Source: Campylobacterota bacterium
GTDB taxonomy: Bacteria > Babelota > Babeliae > Babelales > RVW-14
Assembly: GCA_020633995.1 (NCBI GenBank)
Contig: JACKCO010000005.1
Location: forward strand, 47,510-111,509
Direction of reading: 5' to 3'
Length of the DNA: 64,000 nucleotides
The notes under the pieces are model-generated. The model did no database searches. It was not told where the DNA came from and saw only the letters and a program-made list of their open reading frames with translations. Position 1 is the first letter of the stretch, and each line of letters starts with the position of its first letter. Positions 23,954 through 33,670 of this stretch are shown piece by piece. The position numbers were made by a program, and so were the translations under genes.

Positions 23954-26214
23954 AAAAAACAGTCAAAAAAAGTACATCTAAAAAAGCATCTGCTGTAAAA
24001 AAGAAACCTGTCAGCAAAAAAGCTCCCACAAAAAAAGTAGCACCAAAAGCAAGCAAAAAAATAATCAAGAAGTCACCCACCAATAAAAAAGTGGTAAAGA
24101 AATCTGCAAGCCAAACAACAAAAAAATCAACTACAAAGAAAGTGGTTTCCAAAAAACCAAATTCTAAAGTTGTCGCTAAACCTGTTCCAGCAATAAAAAA
24201 GACAAAACCTGAAACCACCAAGACGGTCAAAAAAAACTCTGATGCGGCCTCTGATCGCATTCTGTCACATAAAAAATCACGTACCGCGGCACAAACGAGC
24301 AAAATAAAAAGCCTTTTAAAGCAGAAGGTGAGCAAGCCAAAGCCAAAGGGGAAAGCTAAACAGGTTGTACAGACACAAGTTACACTTAAAAGTATAGAGA
24401 AACAAATAGAGGCGCTTCTTGAAAAAGGTCACTCTGAAGGTGTTTTAACCTACGAAGAATTGATTATTTTTAGTCAGCGCAATAAAATCAGCGAAGAGGA
24501 CGCGAACGAACTCTTACGTCTGTTAGAGCGTGAGAACATTGATCTTATCTCACAAGAAGAGCTTGATAGCGCATCTTCTGATTTTGAAACAATCACTGAT
24601 GATGAATCGGGCACATCGTACAAGCCACTCAAACAAAACATTGAGTCGTCACTTGAAAGTAACGAATTCTCAGGTGACTTAGGCGATGACGATGATCTAG
24701 GCGATAAGGAACTTGAAAAAATCAAGTCAATCCTGGAACCAAGCCAACTCAATGACCCTGTAAAGCTTTACCTTAAAGAAATTGGTAAAATTCCTTTGCT
24801 TAATAAGGTTACCGAAAAAGTTATCGCCAACAAAATTTATGAAGGTAAAAAAGAGTCTATTGACGCAGTTTCTCGTTTTCCTTTTGTCGCAAAAGATTTA
24901 ATGAGTTTTGAAGAGCGCATCGAAAAAGATTCCTCTTTCCTAAAAGATATCGTCCAATTCTCAGATTTTGATGAAGATAACTCTCCAAAGTTTGAGGAAG
25001 AAAAAAACAAACTCCTCGCATCTGTTCGTACTATCAAAGACCTTACGGCAAACGAAGACAAAATTTACCGCTCATATCGTGGTCAGCTTGATTCTGAGAG
25101 CAAGAAACGTGAAATGCTTGCGGCGGTTGAAGAAAACAAAAACAATATTATTAAAACAATCCAATCAATCAAGCTTTCCAATAAACAACTTCGCAAGTTT
25201 GGCAAAAAAATTGAAAAATTTGCAAGCAAGATTACCGGTAAAGAAGACGAGGTCAAGGTCTGTCAGGAAAAACTTAAGTTCTATCAAAGCATAGCAGACA
25301 AAAAGCCTCAAGACATTGAGCAGATCAACACACTTGAAAGTACCATCAGAAGCAACAACAAGCTTATCAAAAAAACAGAGGGCGAAGCTGGTGTCAGCAA
25401 AGAACAAATGACAAAGCTTTACGGCCAGTTTCTTGCCGCACAACAAAAAGATAAGATTGCAAAAGGAGATCTTGCTAAGGCAAACCTGCGTCTTGTGGTC
25501 AACATTGCAAAAAAATATATCAACCGCGGACTTCATTTTCTTGACCTGATACAAGAGGGAAATATTGGGCTGCTCAAAGCTGTTGAAAAATTTGAATTTG
25601 AACGTGGCTTTAAATTCTCAACATACGCTACCTGGTGGATTAGACAAGCCATCACGCGAGCTATTGCTGATCAATCACGAACAATTCGTGTTCCTGTACA
25701 TATGGTTGAAACACTGAGCAAAATCAATAAAATCACTCGTACCTACGTACAAGAAAAAGGCCGCGAGCCAACGTATGCTGAGCTTTCTAAAGAGCTCAAT
25801 CTTGATGAGAAAAAAATTAAGAACATTATCAAGATTTCTAAAGAGCCAGTTTCTCTGGAAACGCCTGTTGGTGATAGTGAAGATACCTATCTCAAAGACT
25901 TCATTGAAGATGAAAATGAATACTCACCAGTAGACGCTGTCATTAATGAAGACTTGAAAGAAAAAGTTCGAGAAATACTCAAGTCACTGACACCACGTGA
26001 AGAAAAAGTCCTCAAGATGCGTTTTGGCATTGATGTTGCTTCTGAACATACACTCGAAGAGGTCGGGAAAGACTTTTCCGTTACCCGTGAGCGTATCAGA
26101 CAGATTGAAGTTAAAGCTTTACGCAAGCTACGTCATCCATCACGCAGCAAAAAGCTCCAAAGCTTTTTCAACAAAGATAGTGACAACGGCTCTGGTAACG
26201 AAGGTCTTGAATAA
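23950..26214 (+). CDS. rpoD: RNA polymerase primary sigma factor with Lys-rich N-terminal tail
   Basis: Residues about 140-754 are a complete group 1 sigma factor. Region 1.2 contains DPVKLYLKEIG, regions 2.1-2.4 contain GNIGLLKAVEKFEFERGFKFSTYATWWIRQAI, region 3 follows, and 4.2 ends with TRERIRQIEVKALRKLRHPSR. It directs RNA polymerase to -35/-10 promoters, which agrees with the consensus promoter seen at 1504-1531. The first ~130 residues are unusual: a Lys/Ser/Thr/Val-rich repetitive tail (KKSTSKKASAVKKKPVSKK) that resembles histone H1-like C-termini and is not part of normal sigma factors. Start GGGGG-TTAT-ATG. Confidence 0.95.
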   Translation: MKKTVKKSTSKKASAVKKKPVSKKAPTKKVAPKASKKIIKKSPTNKKVVKKSASQTTKKSTTKKVVSKKPNSKVVAKPVPAIKKTKPETTKTVKKNSDAASDRILSHKKSRTAAQTSKIKSLLKQKVSKPKPKGKAKQVVQTQVTLKSIEKQIEALLEKGHSEGVLTYEELIIFSQRNKISEEDANELLRLLERENIDLISQEELDSASSDFETITDDESGTSYKPLKQNIESSLESNEFSGDLGDDDDLGDKELEKIKSILEPSQLNDPVKLYLKEIGKIPLLNKVTEKVIANKIYEGKKESIDAVSRFPFVAKDLMSFEERIEKDSSFLKDIVQFSDFDEDNSPKFEEEKNKLLASVRTIKDLTANEDKIYRSYRGQLDSESKKREMLAAVEENKNNIIKTIQSIKLSNKQLRKFGKKIEKFASKITGKEDEVKVCQEKLKFYQSIADKKPQDIEQINTLESTIRSNNKLIKKTEGEAGVSKEQMTKLYGQFLAAQQKDKIAKGDLAKANLRLVVNIAKKYINRGLHFLDLIQEGNIGLLKAVEKFEFERGFKFSTYATWWIRQAITRAIADQSRTIRVPVHMVETLSKINKITRTYVQEKGREPTYAELSKELNLDEKKIKNIIKISKEPVSLETPVGDSEDTYLKDFIEDENEYSPVDAVINEDLKEKVREILKSLTPREEKVLKMRFGIDVASEHTLEEVGKDFSVTRERIRQIEVKALRKLRHPSRSKKLQSFFNKDSDNGSGNEGLE

Positions 26215-26234
26215 AGCAATGGGGAGAAAGGCCG

Positions 26235-27362
26235 ATGCGCATTTTACACATTATTACAAGTCTACGCATTGGTGGGGCTGAGCAGGCTCTTTATAACTAT
26301 TTAAGTGCAGCACAAAAAAGCGACATGGTTCATCATGTCGCTTTTTTTCATGATGGCCCTCTTAATAAAAAAATACAAAGCCTCGGCATTCAAACAACAC
26401 ATATACGGGGAGTATTACATCGATACGACCCTTTTTTGCTCATACGGCTCATACGTCTGATCAAGATATTTCAGCCCAACGTTATTCATTCATCACTCTG
26501 GTCTGCCAACATTATCAGCCGAATAGCAGCAAAAATTCTAGCTATACCACTCATCTGTGACTTACATGGCAAGTGTACTCATGAAGGACGTATGCGAAAC
26601 ATACTTGACCGAGCAACCTGCTCTTTTGCCTGCTCACATGTGGCAGTATCTCAAGAAATAAAAAAGCTATATCAGCGGCATATTATTCCAGCACAATACG
26701 CGTCATCACACACGGCGGACACAGTCATCGTCATTAGAAACAGTATTAACGTCGACCAAATACGTCAACAGGCTCACAACAAAGCGCTCAAACGAAGTGA
26801 CATCGGTCTCGATGAACATGATTACGTCATTGGTTCAATCGGTAGGCTTGAATCAATTAAGTCATACGACGTGCTGCTTAAGGCATTTGCTGCCATCAAA
26901 CAAATTGCTACTAAACCACTTAAGCTATGCCTTGTTGGGGATGGCTCTGAGCGGAACAATCTTGAAACACTGGCACAGAACCTCAATTTAAAACATCGTG
27001 TTTTATTTGTTGGCATGCGCAATGATGCATACCGATTTTATCCACTGTTCGACTGCTTCGCACTGTCTTCGCAAAGCGAGGGTATTTCTATTGCACTTCT
27101 CGAGGCACTTGCGTTTGGGCTTCCCATCGTTACAACACATGCCTACAAAACTCATGAAATTATTACACATGGAATAAACGGCATGCTTTGCCCAATAAAC
27201 AATCTCAGGCTCATTACCAAGCATTTATCAACGCTCTACACAAACGACGACATCAGAAAAACAATGTCAAAAAGAAACTATAGATATGCACAAAAAACAT
27301 TTAATATTGAAAACATTGTCAAACAGTATCACAAAGCCTTTGAAAAGGTAAGAGAACTATAA
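26235..27362 (+). CDS. Glycosyltransferase family 4
   Basis: The N-terminal ILHIITSLRIGGAEQALYNYL and the C-terminal GSIGRLESIKSYDVLLKAF plus SEGISIALLEALAFGLPIVTT (E-x7-E) are typical of GT-B fold, GT4 retaining transferases. The length of 375 is normal. It probably acts on a surface glycan or lipid carrier on the cytoplasmic side; donor and acceptor cannot be deduced. It lies 20 bases after rpoD behind GGGGAG. Confidence 0.85.
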   Translation: MRILHIITSLRIGGAEQALYNYLSAAQKSDMVHHVAFFHDGPLNKKIQSLGIQTTHIRGVLHRYDPFLLIRLIRLIKIFQPNVIHSSLWSANIISRIAAKILAIPLICDLHGKCTHEGRMRNILDRATCSFACSHVAVSQEIKKLYQRHIIPAQYASSHTADTVIVIRNSINVDQIRQQAHNKALKRSDIGLDEHDYVIGSIGRLESIKSYDVLLKAFAAIKQIATKPLKLCLVGDGSERNNLETLAQNLNLKHRVLFVGMRNDAYRFYPLFDCFALSSQSEGISIALLEALAFGLPIVTTHAYKTHEIITHGINGMLCPINNLRLITKHLSTLYTNDDIRKTMSKRNYRYAQKTFNIENIVKQYHKAFEKVREL

Positions 27363-27482
27363 AACCAGGCATAGCATTGGAGAAATTATAAAAAAGGTTT
27401 GATTTTTTCAGTCGGGTTGTGTATTCTCTTACTTAAATAAAACGTTGATAAAACGTTTTTTAATTAGCGATAACCTCCATTT

Positions 27483-27525
27483 CCCCTGTCCATGACTTCT
27501 GTCTGGATGGGGGATAAATATTTTT
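27483..27525 (+). other. Imperfect hairpin before truA (weak terminator or leader element)
   Basis: CCCC-TG-TCCA can pair with TGGA-T-GGGG across an 11-base loop, followed by ATAAATATTTTTA. It could end the upstream operon or be a leader structure for truA, whose start has no visible Shine-Dalgarno. Confidence 0.3.
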
Positions 27526-27538
27526 ACCAACTCCTCTC

Positions 27539-28291
27539 ATGCAAGCATACAAAATAACCATCGCATACGATGGTTCCGACTTTTTTGGCTGGCAAGTTCA
27601 ACCAGATCAACCAACCGTCATGTCCAAGCTTTGTGATGTGTATCACAAAACATTTGGCCACAAGATCCACATGATTGGAGCCTCTCGCACTGACACTGGT
27701 GTGCATGCACTTGGACAAATTGCACTTTTTAGAACACACATCATTGTTGGTGAAGAAAAAATGCGTGATGCTTGGAATAATGCACTACCACAAAGCATTC
27801 GAATTCGCAGCCTCGAAAAAGCCCCTGAAAACTTTCATCCTTGTAAAAATGTCCGTCAAAAAACATATTGGTACATCCTTTTTCTTAAACCACCACTACC
27901 ACTTGTCGCGCGTTATGGGTGGTACTACCCCTTTATGAAACGTGTATGCCTAGATAAATTTTACCAGGCACTCAAACTGTATGAAGGAACACACAACTTT
28001 ACTTCTTTTTGTCGTATTGAAGATGCACAAAAAAATCCAGTGCGTACAATCGATAGCATTGAAGTCAAAAAATGGGGCCATATGAATACGCTGCTCGTGT
28101 CAATTAAGGGCCAATCGTTTTTACGTTTTCAGATCAGACGAATGGTTGGTTATGCACTTGATGTTGCACAACGACCAGATTTATCAGTAAACTATATTCA
28201 ACAACTTTTAGACAATCCTCATGACCAGCAAACATTAATTAAAGCCGATGGCTCTGGCCTATGCCTGAGAAAAGTAACATACCATGATTAA
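27539..28291 (+). CDS. truA: tRNA pseudouridine(38-40) synthase
   Basis: The 250 residues start with ITIAYDGSDFFGWQVQP, and the catalytic Asp52 lies in SRTDTGVHALGQ. The later motifs RTIDSIEV and FLRFQIRRMVG are also in place. TruA modifies the anticodon stem-loop of tRNAs. The 3' end overlaps cdsA by 8 bases. Confidence 0.95.
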   Translation: MQAYKITIAYDGSDFFGWQVQPDQPTVMSKLCDVYHKTFGHKIHMIGASRTDTGVHALGQIALFRTHIIVGEEKMRDAWNNALPQSIRIRSLEKAPENFHPCKNVRQKTYWYILFLKPPLPLVARYGWYYPFMKRVCLDKFYQALKLYEGTHNFTSFCRIEDAQKNPVRTIDSIEVKKWGHMNTLLVSIKGQSFLRFQIRRMVGYALDVAQRPDLSVNYIQQLLDNPHDQQTLIKADGSGLCLRKVTYHD

Positions 28292-28964
28292 TAAAAATGA
28301 ACTCATCAAGAGAACTCTAACCTCAATCGTACTTATTCTTCTTGGTGGGGGTGCATATCTTCATTCTTCCAACGCTTTTTGTGCATTACTCCTCACAGCA
28401 CTCGCCTACATCCTTGTTTTTGAATGGCCAAAGCTTATAGGACCTCGATCGGCAGAGTTTTATTTTCTAACACCGGTCTACCCAATTTTACCCGTAGTAC
28501 TGCTGATCGCTCTCACTCAACAATTTTACAAATATGACAAACTTATGCCACTCTATCCATTTTTGATAGCAGCCATCGCTGATACATGTGGCTTTTTTGT
28601 CGGCAAATTACTAGGCCAACACAAGCTGTGCCCAAAACTCAGCCCAGGCAAAACCTGGCAGGGACTAGGTGGAAGTTTGTTAGGAGTATTTTTAGTAAAC
28701 TACTTTTTTACACCATCAATACCAACCTTAGCCTCTTTGCCATGGCACGATGGCCCGCTCTTTATTTACACCATCTCAATTTTACAAACATTCTTTGCTC
28801 TCTTTGGTGGCCTTTTTGCTTCGTTTCTTAAGCGTCAAAAAGATCTTAAAGACGCAGGTACGATCCTACCTGGACATGGTGGATTACTTGATCGTTTTGA
28901 CTCAGTTTTTTTTACCGTTATCATTGTTTGGGTAATGGTTATTCTTAAAAATTATATTTCATAA
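28284..28964 (+). CDS. cdsA: Phosphatidate cytidylyltransferase
   Basis: About six membrane segments. The family signature is present in two parts, LSPGKTWQGLGGSLLG and DAGTILPGHGGLLDRFDS. It makes CDP-diacylglycerol from phosphatidate for phospholipid synthesis. At 226 residues it is shorter than E. coli CdsA (285) but similar to compact versions in other phyla. It overlaps truA by 8 bases. Confidence 0.9.
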   Translation: MINKNELIKRTLTSIVLILLGGGAYLHSSNAFCALLLTALAYILVFEWPKLIGPRSAEFYFLTPVYPILPVVLLIALTQQFYKYDKLMPLYPFLIAAIADTCGFFVGKLLGQHKLCPKLSPGKTWQGLGGSLLGVFLVNYFFTPSIPTLASLPWHDGPLFIYTISILQTFFALFGGLFASFLKRQKDLKDAGTILPGHGGLLDRFDSVFFTVIIVWVMVILKNYIS

Positions 28965-28976
28965 GCTAAAAAATTA

Positions 28977-29837
28977 ATGAAGAACAAAAGAGTTCATCAG
29001 GCAATCAAACATCTACTTGATGGTGAACACGCTTGGAACCTGGCATCTTCAAATACATTACGCATGTTTGGAAAGCTCAGCTTGTACACAAGCCAGCAAA
29101 CACTGAGGACCTTCGCCAACAAAGCAGTCAACAAAAAACTCATAGATACGATCAACATCGAACAATCAAAGATTTATGATTACGCCCAAAAACTTATGCA
29201 AGACTATGAAAATGCAGTTGAAGGCCGTAACACGCAACGTGCAAAAGAACTTGGTACAGAGATTTGTTGGCTACGAAGCGGTATTCAGGTAATTAACGAA
29301 CTCACCCAGCACACAATCGCTACAGAAAAAATCGATGGACGTATTTATACCTTGGGCCGATATTCAGGGGGAACGTTTGTCCGAGACAACATTCCTGCAA
29401 ATATCCCCGTGCATCATTGGTGGTGGCATTACACCGTAGACACTGTTACAACAATGCTAAAAAATGACCTCACAACGCTTTGTCAACCTGCACGATACAT
29501 GGTTGCATCCTACATACTAAATCCGGAAAGTTTTTATTGTTTTATAAGCTGCCTTATGGATGAATTTCCCAACACCTATGAAACATTTTTCGAATACCCT
29601 TCTGAAAAATATAGACTCAGCAACGAAAACCTAGAACTATTGGGCAAGCTGGTTCATTTGGTTGAAGCATTTGATGATATGATCTACGACAAATATGATG
29701 TTGTATGTGACCTTTCATCATTGCCTGAAGATACTAGGCTTGAAACGATCAAAAAAATATTTACCGATCCCTTGTGGGGTGAAATTAATGAGCTCGCCCA
29801 AAAGCTTTTTGACAACATTCCAAACTACATAGGGTAG
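28977..29837 (+). CDS. Unknown 286-residue protein, coupled to the ankyrin-HU gene
   Basis: I do not recognise a family. The protein is soluble, mostly helical, without signal peptide or membrane segment; it has a conspicuous HHWWWHYT stretch near the middle (about residue 143). It starts 12 bases after cdsA without a clear Shine-Dalgarno and ends three bases before the ankyrin-HU gene, so the two are very likely cotranscribed. Confidence 0.6.
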   Translation: MKNKRVHQAIKHLLDGEHAWNLASSNTLRMFGKLSLYTSQQTLRTFANKAVNKKLIDTINIEQSKIYDYAQKLMQDYENAVEGRNTQRAKELGTEICWLRSGIQVINELTQHTIATEKIDGRIYTLGRYSGGTFVRDNIPANIPVHHWWWHYTVDTVTTMLKNDLTTLCQPARYMVASYILNPESFYCFISCLMDEFPNTYETFFEYPSEKYRLSNENLELLGKLVHLVEAFDDMIYDKYDVVCDLSSLPEDTRLETIKKIFTDPLWGEINELAQKLFDNIPNYIG

Positions 29838-29840
29838 AAA

Positions 29841-31712
29841 ATGAATGAAGAAAATCTACAAAAACAACTTTTGAAGGAAATCAATGCCGTTGACGAAGCA
29901 AAAATCAAAGAGCTCGTAAAAAAAGGCGCAGACATTAATGCAGCTTATCCTGCAAACAAACTTTACCCCTGTGATAAAACACAGACGTACCCCTTAGTTG
30001 AATTAACAGGGAAGTGTAGTATCGAACTTATTGCTTGGCTCATTCAGCACGGCGCCAACGTCAATGTACAAGAAACATGTGATGGGAGAAGCCCTCTGCA
30101 CAATGCACCTAATCATGAAACAGCAAAACTTCTAATTCGTGCTGGAGCCGATGTCAATGCTGAAGGTGGATTTAGCCTATCGCCATTTTTATGCACTATT
30201 TATGACAATGACCTAGAAATGTTTCAATTCATGCTTGAGCATGGTGCAGACGTCAACCACTCACTAACATGTGTTGATGAGAATGAGGTACGCTCCGCTC
30301 CGCTGCATGCAGCTATTCATTGTGAGAATATTACCATGGTTAAAATGCTTATAGACCATGGGGCACGCCTTGACATGTTTGACACACTGTCTCAAACACC
30401 GCTACACACCGCTGCAGAAATAGGTAATATGCAAATAATAACACTTCTTTTGGAACATGCAGCTGATGTTGACCAACTTGACATTTTACCTGAGACAGCT
30501 TTATTTTCTGCTATACTTTATGATAATTTTGAGGTCGTACAATTACTCATCGAACGTAAGGCCAACGTCAACGCAAAAAATCTCATGGGAGAAACCCCTT
30601 TACATCTTGCAGTAAGGCTTGGTGATCTGGAAATGACCAACTTCCTCATCGAATCTGGCGCCGACCTTTACGCAAAAAGGTATGATAACAGAACACCATT
30701 GATGGCTGCAAAATGGGAAGCTCACTCACCTAAAGGTATCAGTGTTTTTAACCATCTAAAGAAAGTGTATATGCAAGATATTCTTAAAAAGATTACAATT
30801 CCCAAAGAGTGGATACTGTGTGTTGATGAAGGCTTTGTTACCGACGAACTAAGAAACAAAATTGACAAACAATGCTATAACTTTGTATGTGCAACGATTA
30901 GCAACATCAAGGAAATCACGGTCATTGACGAAAATGCACTCCAAACTATTATAGACGCTGTTTATAGAGAATACGAAGCCTTAGCTGAATACAATACTTA
31001 TGCAGAGGACACCGTCAAAGATTTTTTTGAAAAAGAAATTATTACTAAAGTCCAACAACACGTATTTACTAATCTCAATTTTGGGCACATGTGGGCTTTG
31101 GCACAGTACAACTATCGCAAAAAACAAAGCCAAGTAGTAGATAATGAATCGTTTATCGGTGCGGTAGCTGACAGGCTAAGTTGCGGAGAAGAAATGGCAC
31201 AAAAAGTGATCCATGATGTTGGACAAGCTTTAAGCAAATTGCTACAAAACAACCCCAAGCTAGAATCAGTACGTTTAGGAGGACTTGGAACATTCTATTA
31301 CCACGCTTTTCCAGGAGGGAAATGCTTCCTTCAGTTTAAAACTGCTGCTCAGGCAAATTCATTTGTTGATGGCAAGCTGGAAGACTTCACTGTTACAATA
31401 GATGGTAATCACAAGCTAGTACAAAAATTGATGCTCCAAGCGCATATAAAATATGCGGATTTGGCAACACTCTTTACTTCAGCAGTGTTAAGCAACCTGA
31501 TAAAAAACGCAAGGCAAAAGCCTACATATTTACCAGCCATAGGAACATTTTATTGTTGGCAAACAACTGAAACTACAGGCATTAATCCCATAACAGAAGA
31601 AGTTGTTACTATTCCGAAAAGAAATAAACTTGGCCTTCTACCTGATAAGTTTTGGTTTCATGTGGAGTTTAATCTTCCTCAACCAGCAGAGATTACTCCA
31701 GCAAGTGACTGA
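29841..31712 (+). CDS. Ankyrin-repeat protein with two C-terminal HU/IHF-like domains
   Basis: AGGG six bases before the ATG. There is no signal peptide. Residues about 20-310 are ankyrin repeats (for example GETPLHLAVRLGDLEMTNFLIESGADL). Residues about 310-430 are a linker. Residues about 434-520 look like an HU/IHF monomer: ESFIGAVADRL, a helical dimer region, then the RLGGLGTFYYH turn at 478-487. Residues about 527-615 look like a second one: AIGTFYCW then GINPITEEVVTIPK at 580-593, close to the G-R-N-P-Q-T-G-E-x-I-x-I-P loop of HU. HU/IHF acts as a dimer that bends DNA, so this chain could form an intramolecular dimer. It converges on acs with a 34-base overlap. The domains come from motif comparison; DNA binding is inference. 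Confidence 0.75.
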   Translation: MNEENLQKQLLKEINAVDEAKIKELVKKGADINAAYPANKLYPCDKTQTYPLVELTGKCSIELIAWLIQHGANVNVQETCDGRSPLHNAPNHETAKLLIRAGADVNAEGGFSLSPFLCTIYDNDLEMFQFMLEHGADVNHSLTCVDENEVRSAPLHAAIHCENITMVKMLIDHGARLDMFDTLSQTPLHTAAEIGNMQIITLLLEHAADVDQLDILPETALFSAILYDNFEVVQLLIERKANVNAKNLMGETPLHLAVRLGDLEMTNFLIESGADLYAKRYDNRTPLMAAKWEAHSPKGISVFNHLKKVYMQDILKKITIPKEWILCVDEGFVTDELRNKIDKQCYNFVCATISNIKEITVIDENALQTIIDAVYREYEALAEYNTYAEDTVKDFFEKEIITKVQQHVFTNLNFGHMWALAQYNYRKKQSQVVDNESFIGAVADRLSCGEEMAQKVIHDVGQALSKLLQNNPKLESVRLGGLGTFYYHAFPGGKCFLQFKTAAQANSFVDGKLEDFTVTIDGNHKLVQKLMLQAHIKYADLATLFTSAVLSNLIKNARQKPTYLPAIGTFYCWQTTETTGINPITEEVVTIPKRNKLGLLPDKFWFHVEFNLPQPAEITPASD

Positions 31713-33556
31713 TAAGCACTTTTGACTTCCTCCATTGATGCACCATCTTCAAGCGTTGTTACATCACCCAGCGCCCCACCAAGCACAACTGCTTTAATCA
31801 GACGACGCATGATTTTGCCGGAGCGTGTTTTTGGTAGCTCTTGAACAAAATAAATACCAGAGGGCTTAGCAAAAGAACCAATCTGCTCTCGTACAGTTTG
31901 GATAATTTCATTTTTGAGATCTTGACTCTCTTCAACACCTTTAGCTGCTATGGCAAAGATCACAATTTGCTCGCCCTTGATGTCATCTTTAGTTCCAATA
32001 ACTGCAGCTTCAACTATATCTGGACAACTAACAACTGCTGATTCAATCTCGGCAGTTCCGATGCGATGCCCTGCAACATTAAGTACCTCATCAGCTCGAC
32101 CAAGTAGCCAAAAGTAGCCGTCCCTATCTTTAATAGCGTAATCACCGGGATAATAACAACCAGGAAACTTTGACCAATACACCTGCTTAAATCTCCCTGG
32201 ATCATTGTATACGCCAATAGACATGCCTGGCCATGGATTTTTAATAACAAGATAGCCCTTAACTCCTGCCGGAACACACTGCCCATGCTCATCGACGACC
32301 TCTGCCTGAATACCAGGTAACGGCATTGTAGCCGACCCAGGCTTGAGCGCCACCAAATCTTTACCTAACGCCGGTGAAATCATAAATCCGCCAGTCTCAG
32401 TCTGCCACCATGTGTCAATAATAGGACATTTTTTCTTGCCTATAACGTTGTTGTACCAACTCCATACTTCTGGGTTAATTGGCTCGCCAACACTCCCCAA
32501 CACTTTTAAACTTGAAAGATCATGTTTTTCTATCCATGAATCTCCAAACCGTTTGCACATACGCAATGCTGTCGGCGATGTATAAAAAATATCAACCTTA
32601 TATTTTTCAATCAATGACCACCATACACTTGCATTTGGATAATCAGGGGCTCCCTCGTGAATGAGCACTGCAGCACCATGCATTAACGGTCCATATACAA
32701 CGTATGAATGTCCAGTAATCCAACCAATATCAGCCGTACACCAATATATAGACTTATCAGTTATATCAAAACCCCATTTAATCGTTGAATAAATGTAGGT
32801 CAAGTAGCCAGCTGTTGATTGTATAATGCCCTTTGGCTTTCCCGTAGTGCCCGATGTATACAGGATAAAAAGGGGATGAGTCGATTCAACATGCTCCGCG
32901 GGCAAATCAGCTGCATGACCTTGCGCAACCTCGTCTAGGCATACCTCACTTCCTCCGTCATCCTGAACTCGCTGATCAGGGCGATTGACGAGAATAGTTT
33001 TTTCAATACTCGGACATTGCTTAACCGCGCTGCGTACAGTTGTACGTAGATCAATCTTTTTTCCTCGGCGAAGCGTATATTCACTCGTCACAACAAACCG
33101 TGCTTGTGTATCTTGAATTCTTTCTGCAAGCGCATGGGCACTAAATCCAGAAAAAACAACAGAATGCGTCGCACCAAGTCTGGCACACGCAAGCATCGTT
33201 GCTACTGCCTGTGGTGTCATCGGCAAGTACAAAACAACAACATCTCCCTTTTTGACCCCAAGCTCACGAAAGGCACCAGCATAACGGTTAACTAATGCAT
33301 ACAGTTGAGCATATGTAAGTAGCTGTGTTTGACCATTTTCACATTCCCAGTACAAAGCAATTTTGTCTTTTCTATCGCTGCTCATATGTATATCTAAGCA
33401 TTGATATGATGCATTGATCAATCCCCCCTTAAACCACTGTGCATACGGCTCATTCCATTCAAGCACTTTGTCCCAAGGCTTAAACCATGAAAGTTTTTGA
33501 GCTTGCCTCTCCCATAACTTTATGTTGCTTTTCATTTGAGCCTGGCACATCTGCAC
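31679..33556 (-). CDS. acs: Acetyl-CoA synthetase (AMP-forming)
   Basis: The 625 residues have the adenylate-forming motif YTSGTTGKPKG, the Acs-type WWQTETGG motif, GDYAIKDRDGYFWLLGRADEVLNVAGHRIGTAEIE and the C-terminal LPKTRSGKIMRR with the catalytic lysine. It activates acetate (or propionate) to the CoA ester. Possible starts are GTG 33556 (GGGA five bases upstream) and ATG 33550. No acetate kinase or similar genes adjoin it. Confidence 0.93.
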   Translation of the reverse strand: MQMCQAQMKSNIKLWERQAQKLSWFKPWDKVLEWNEPYAQWFKGGLINASYQCLDIHMSSDRKDKIALYWECENGQTQLLTYAQLYALVNRYAGAFRELGVKKGDVVVLYLPMTPQAVATMLACARLGATHSVVFSGFSAHALAERIQDTQARFVVTSEYTLRRGKKIDLRTTVRSAVKQCPSIEKTILVNRPDQRVQDDGGSEVCLDEVAQGHAADLPAEHVESTHPLFILYTSGTTGKPKGIIQSTAGYLTYIYSTIKWGFDITDKSIYWCTADIGWITGHSYVVYGPLMHGAAVLIHEGAPDYPNASVWWSLIEKYKVDIFYTSPTALRMCKRFGDSWIEKHDLSSLKVLGSVGEPINPEVWSWYNNVIGKKKCPIIDTWWQTETGGFMISPALGKDLVALKPGSATMPLPGIQAEVVDEHGQCVPAGVKGYLVIKNPWPGMSIGVYNDPGRFKQVYWSKFPGCYYPGDYAIKDRDGYFWLLGRADEVLNVAGHRIGTAEIESAVVSCPDIVEAAVIGTKDDIKGEQIVIFAIAAKGVEESQDLKNEIIQTVREQIGSFAKPSGIYFVQELPKTRSGKIMRRLIKAVVLGGALGDVTTLEDGASMEEVKSAYQSLAGVISAG

Positions 33557-33670
33557 TAGTTTCCCTTTCTTAAATATTCAAATAGCAGTAACTTTTTTTG
33601 CATAAAAATATGCTTTGAGTACACTCAACAATGTAAAAACACTGATAACTCTAACATATTCAAAATAACC

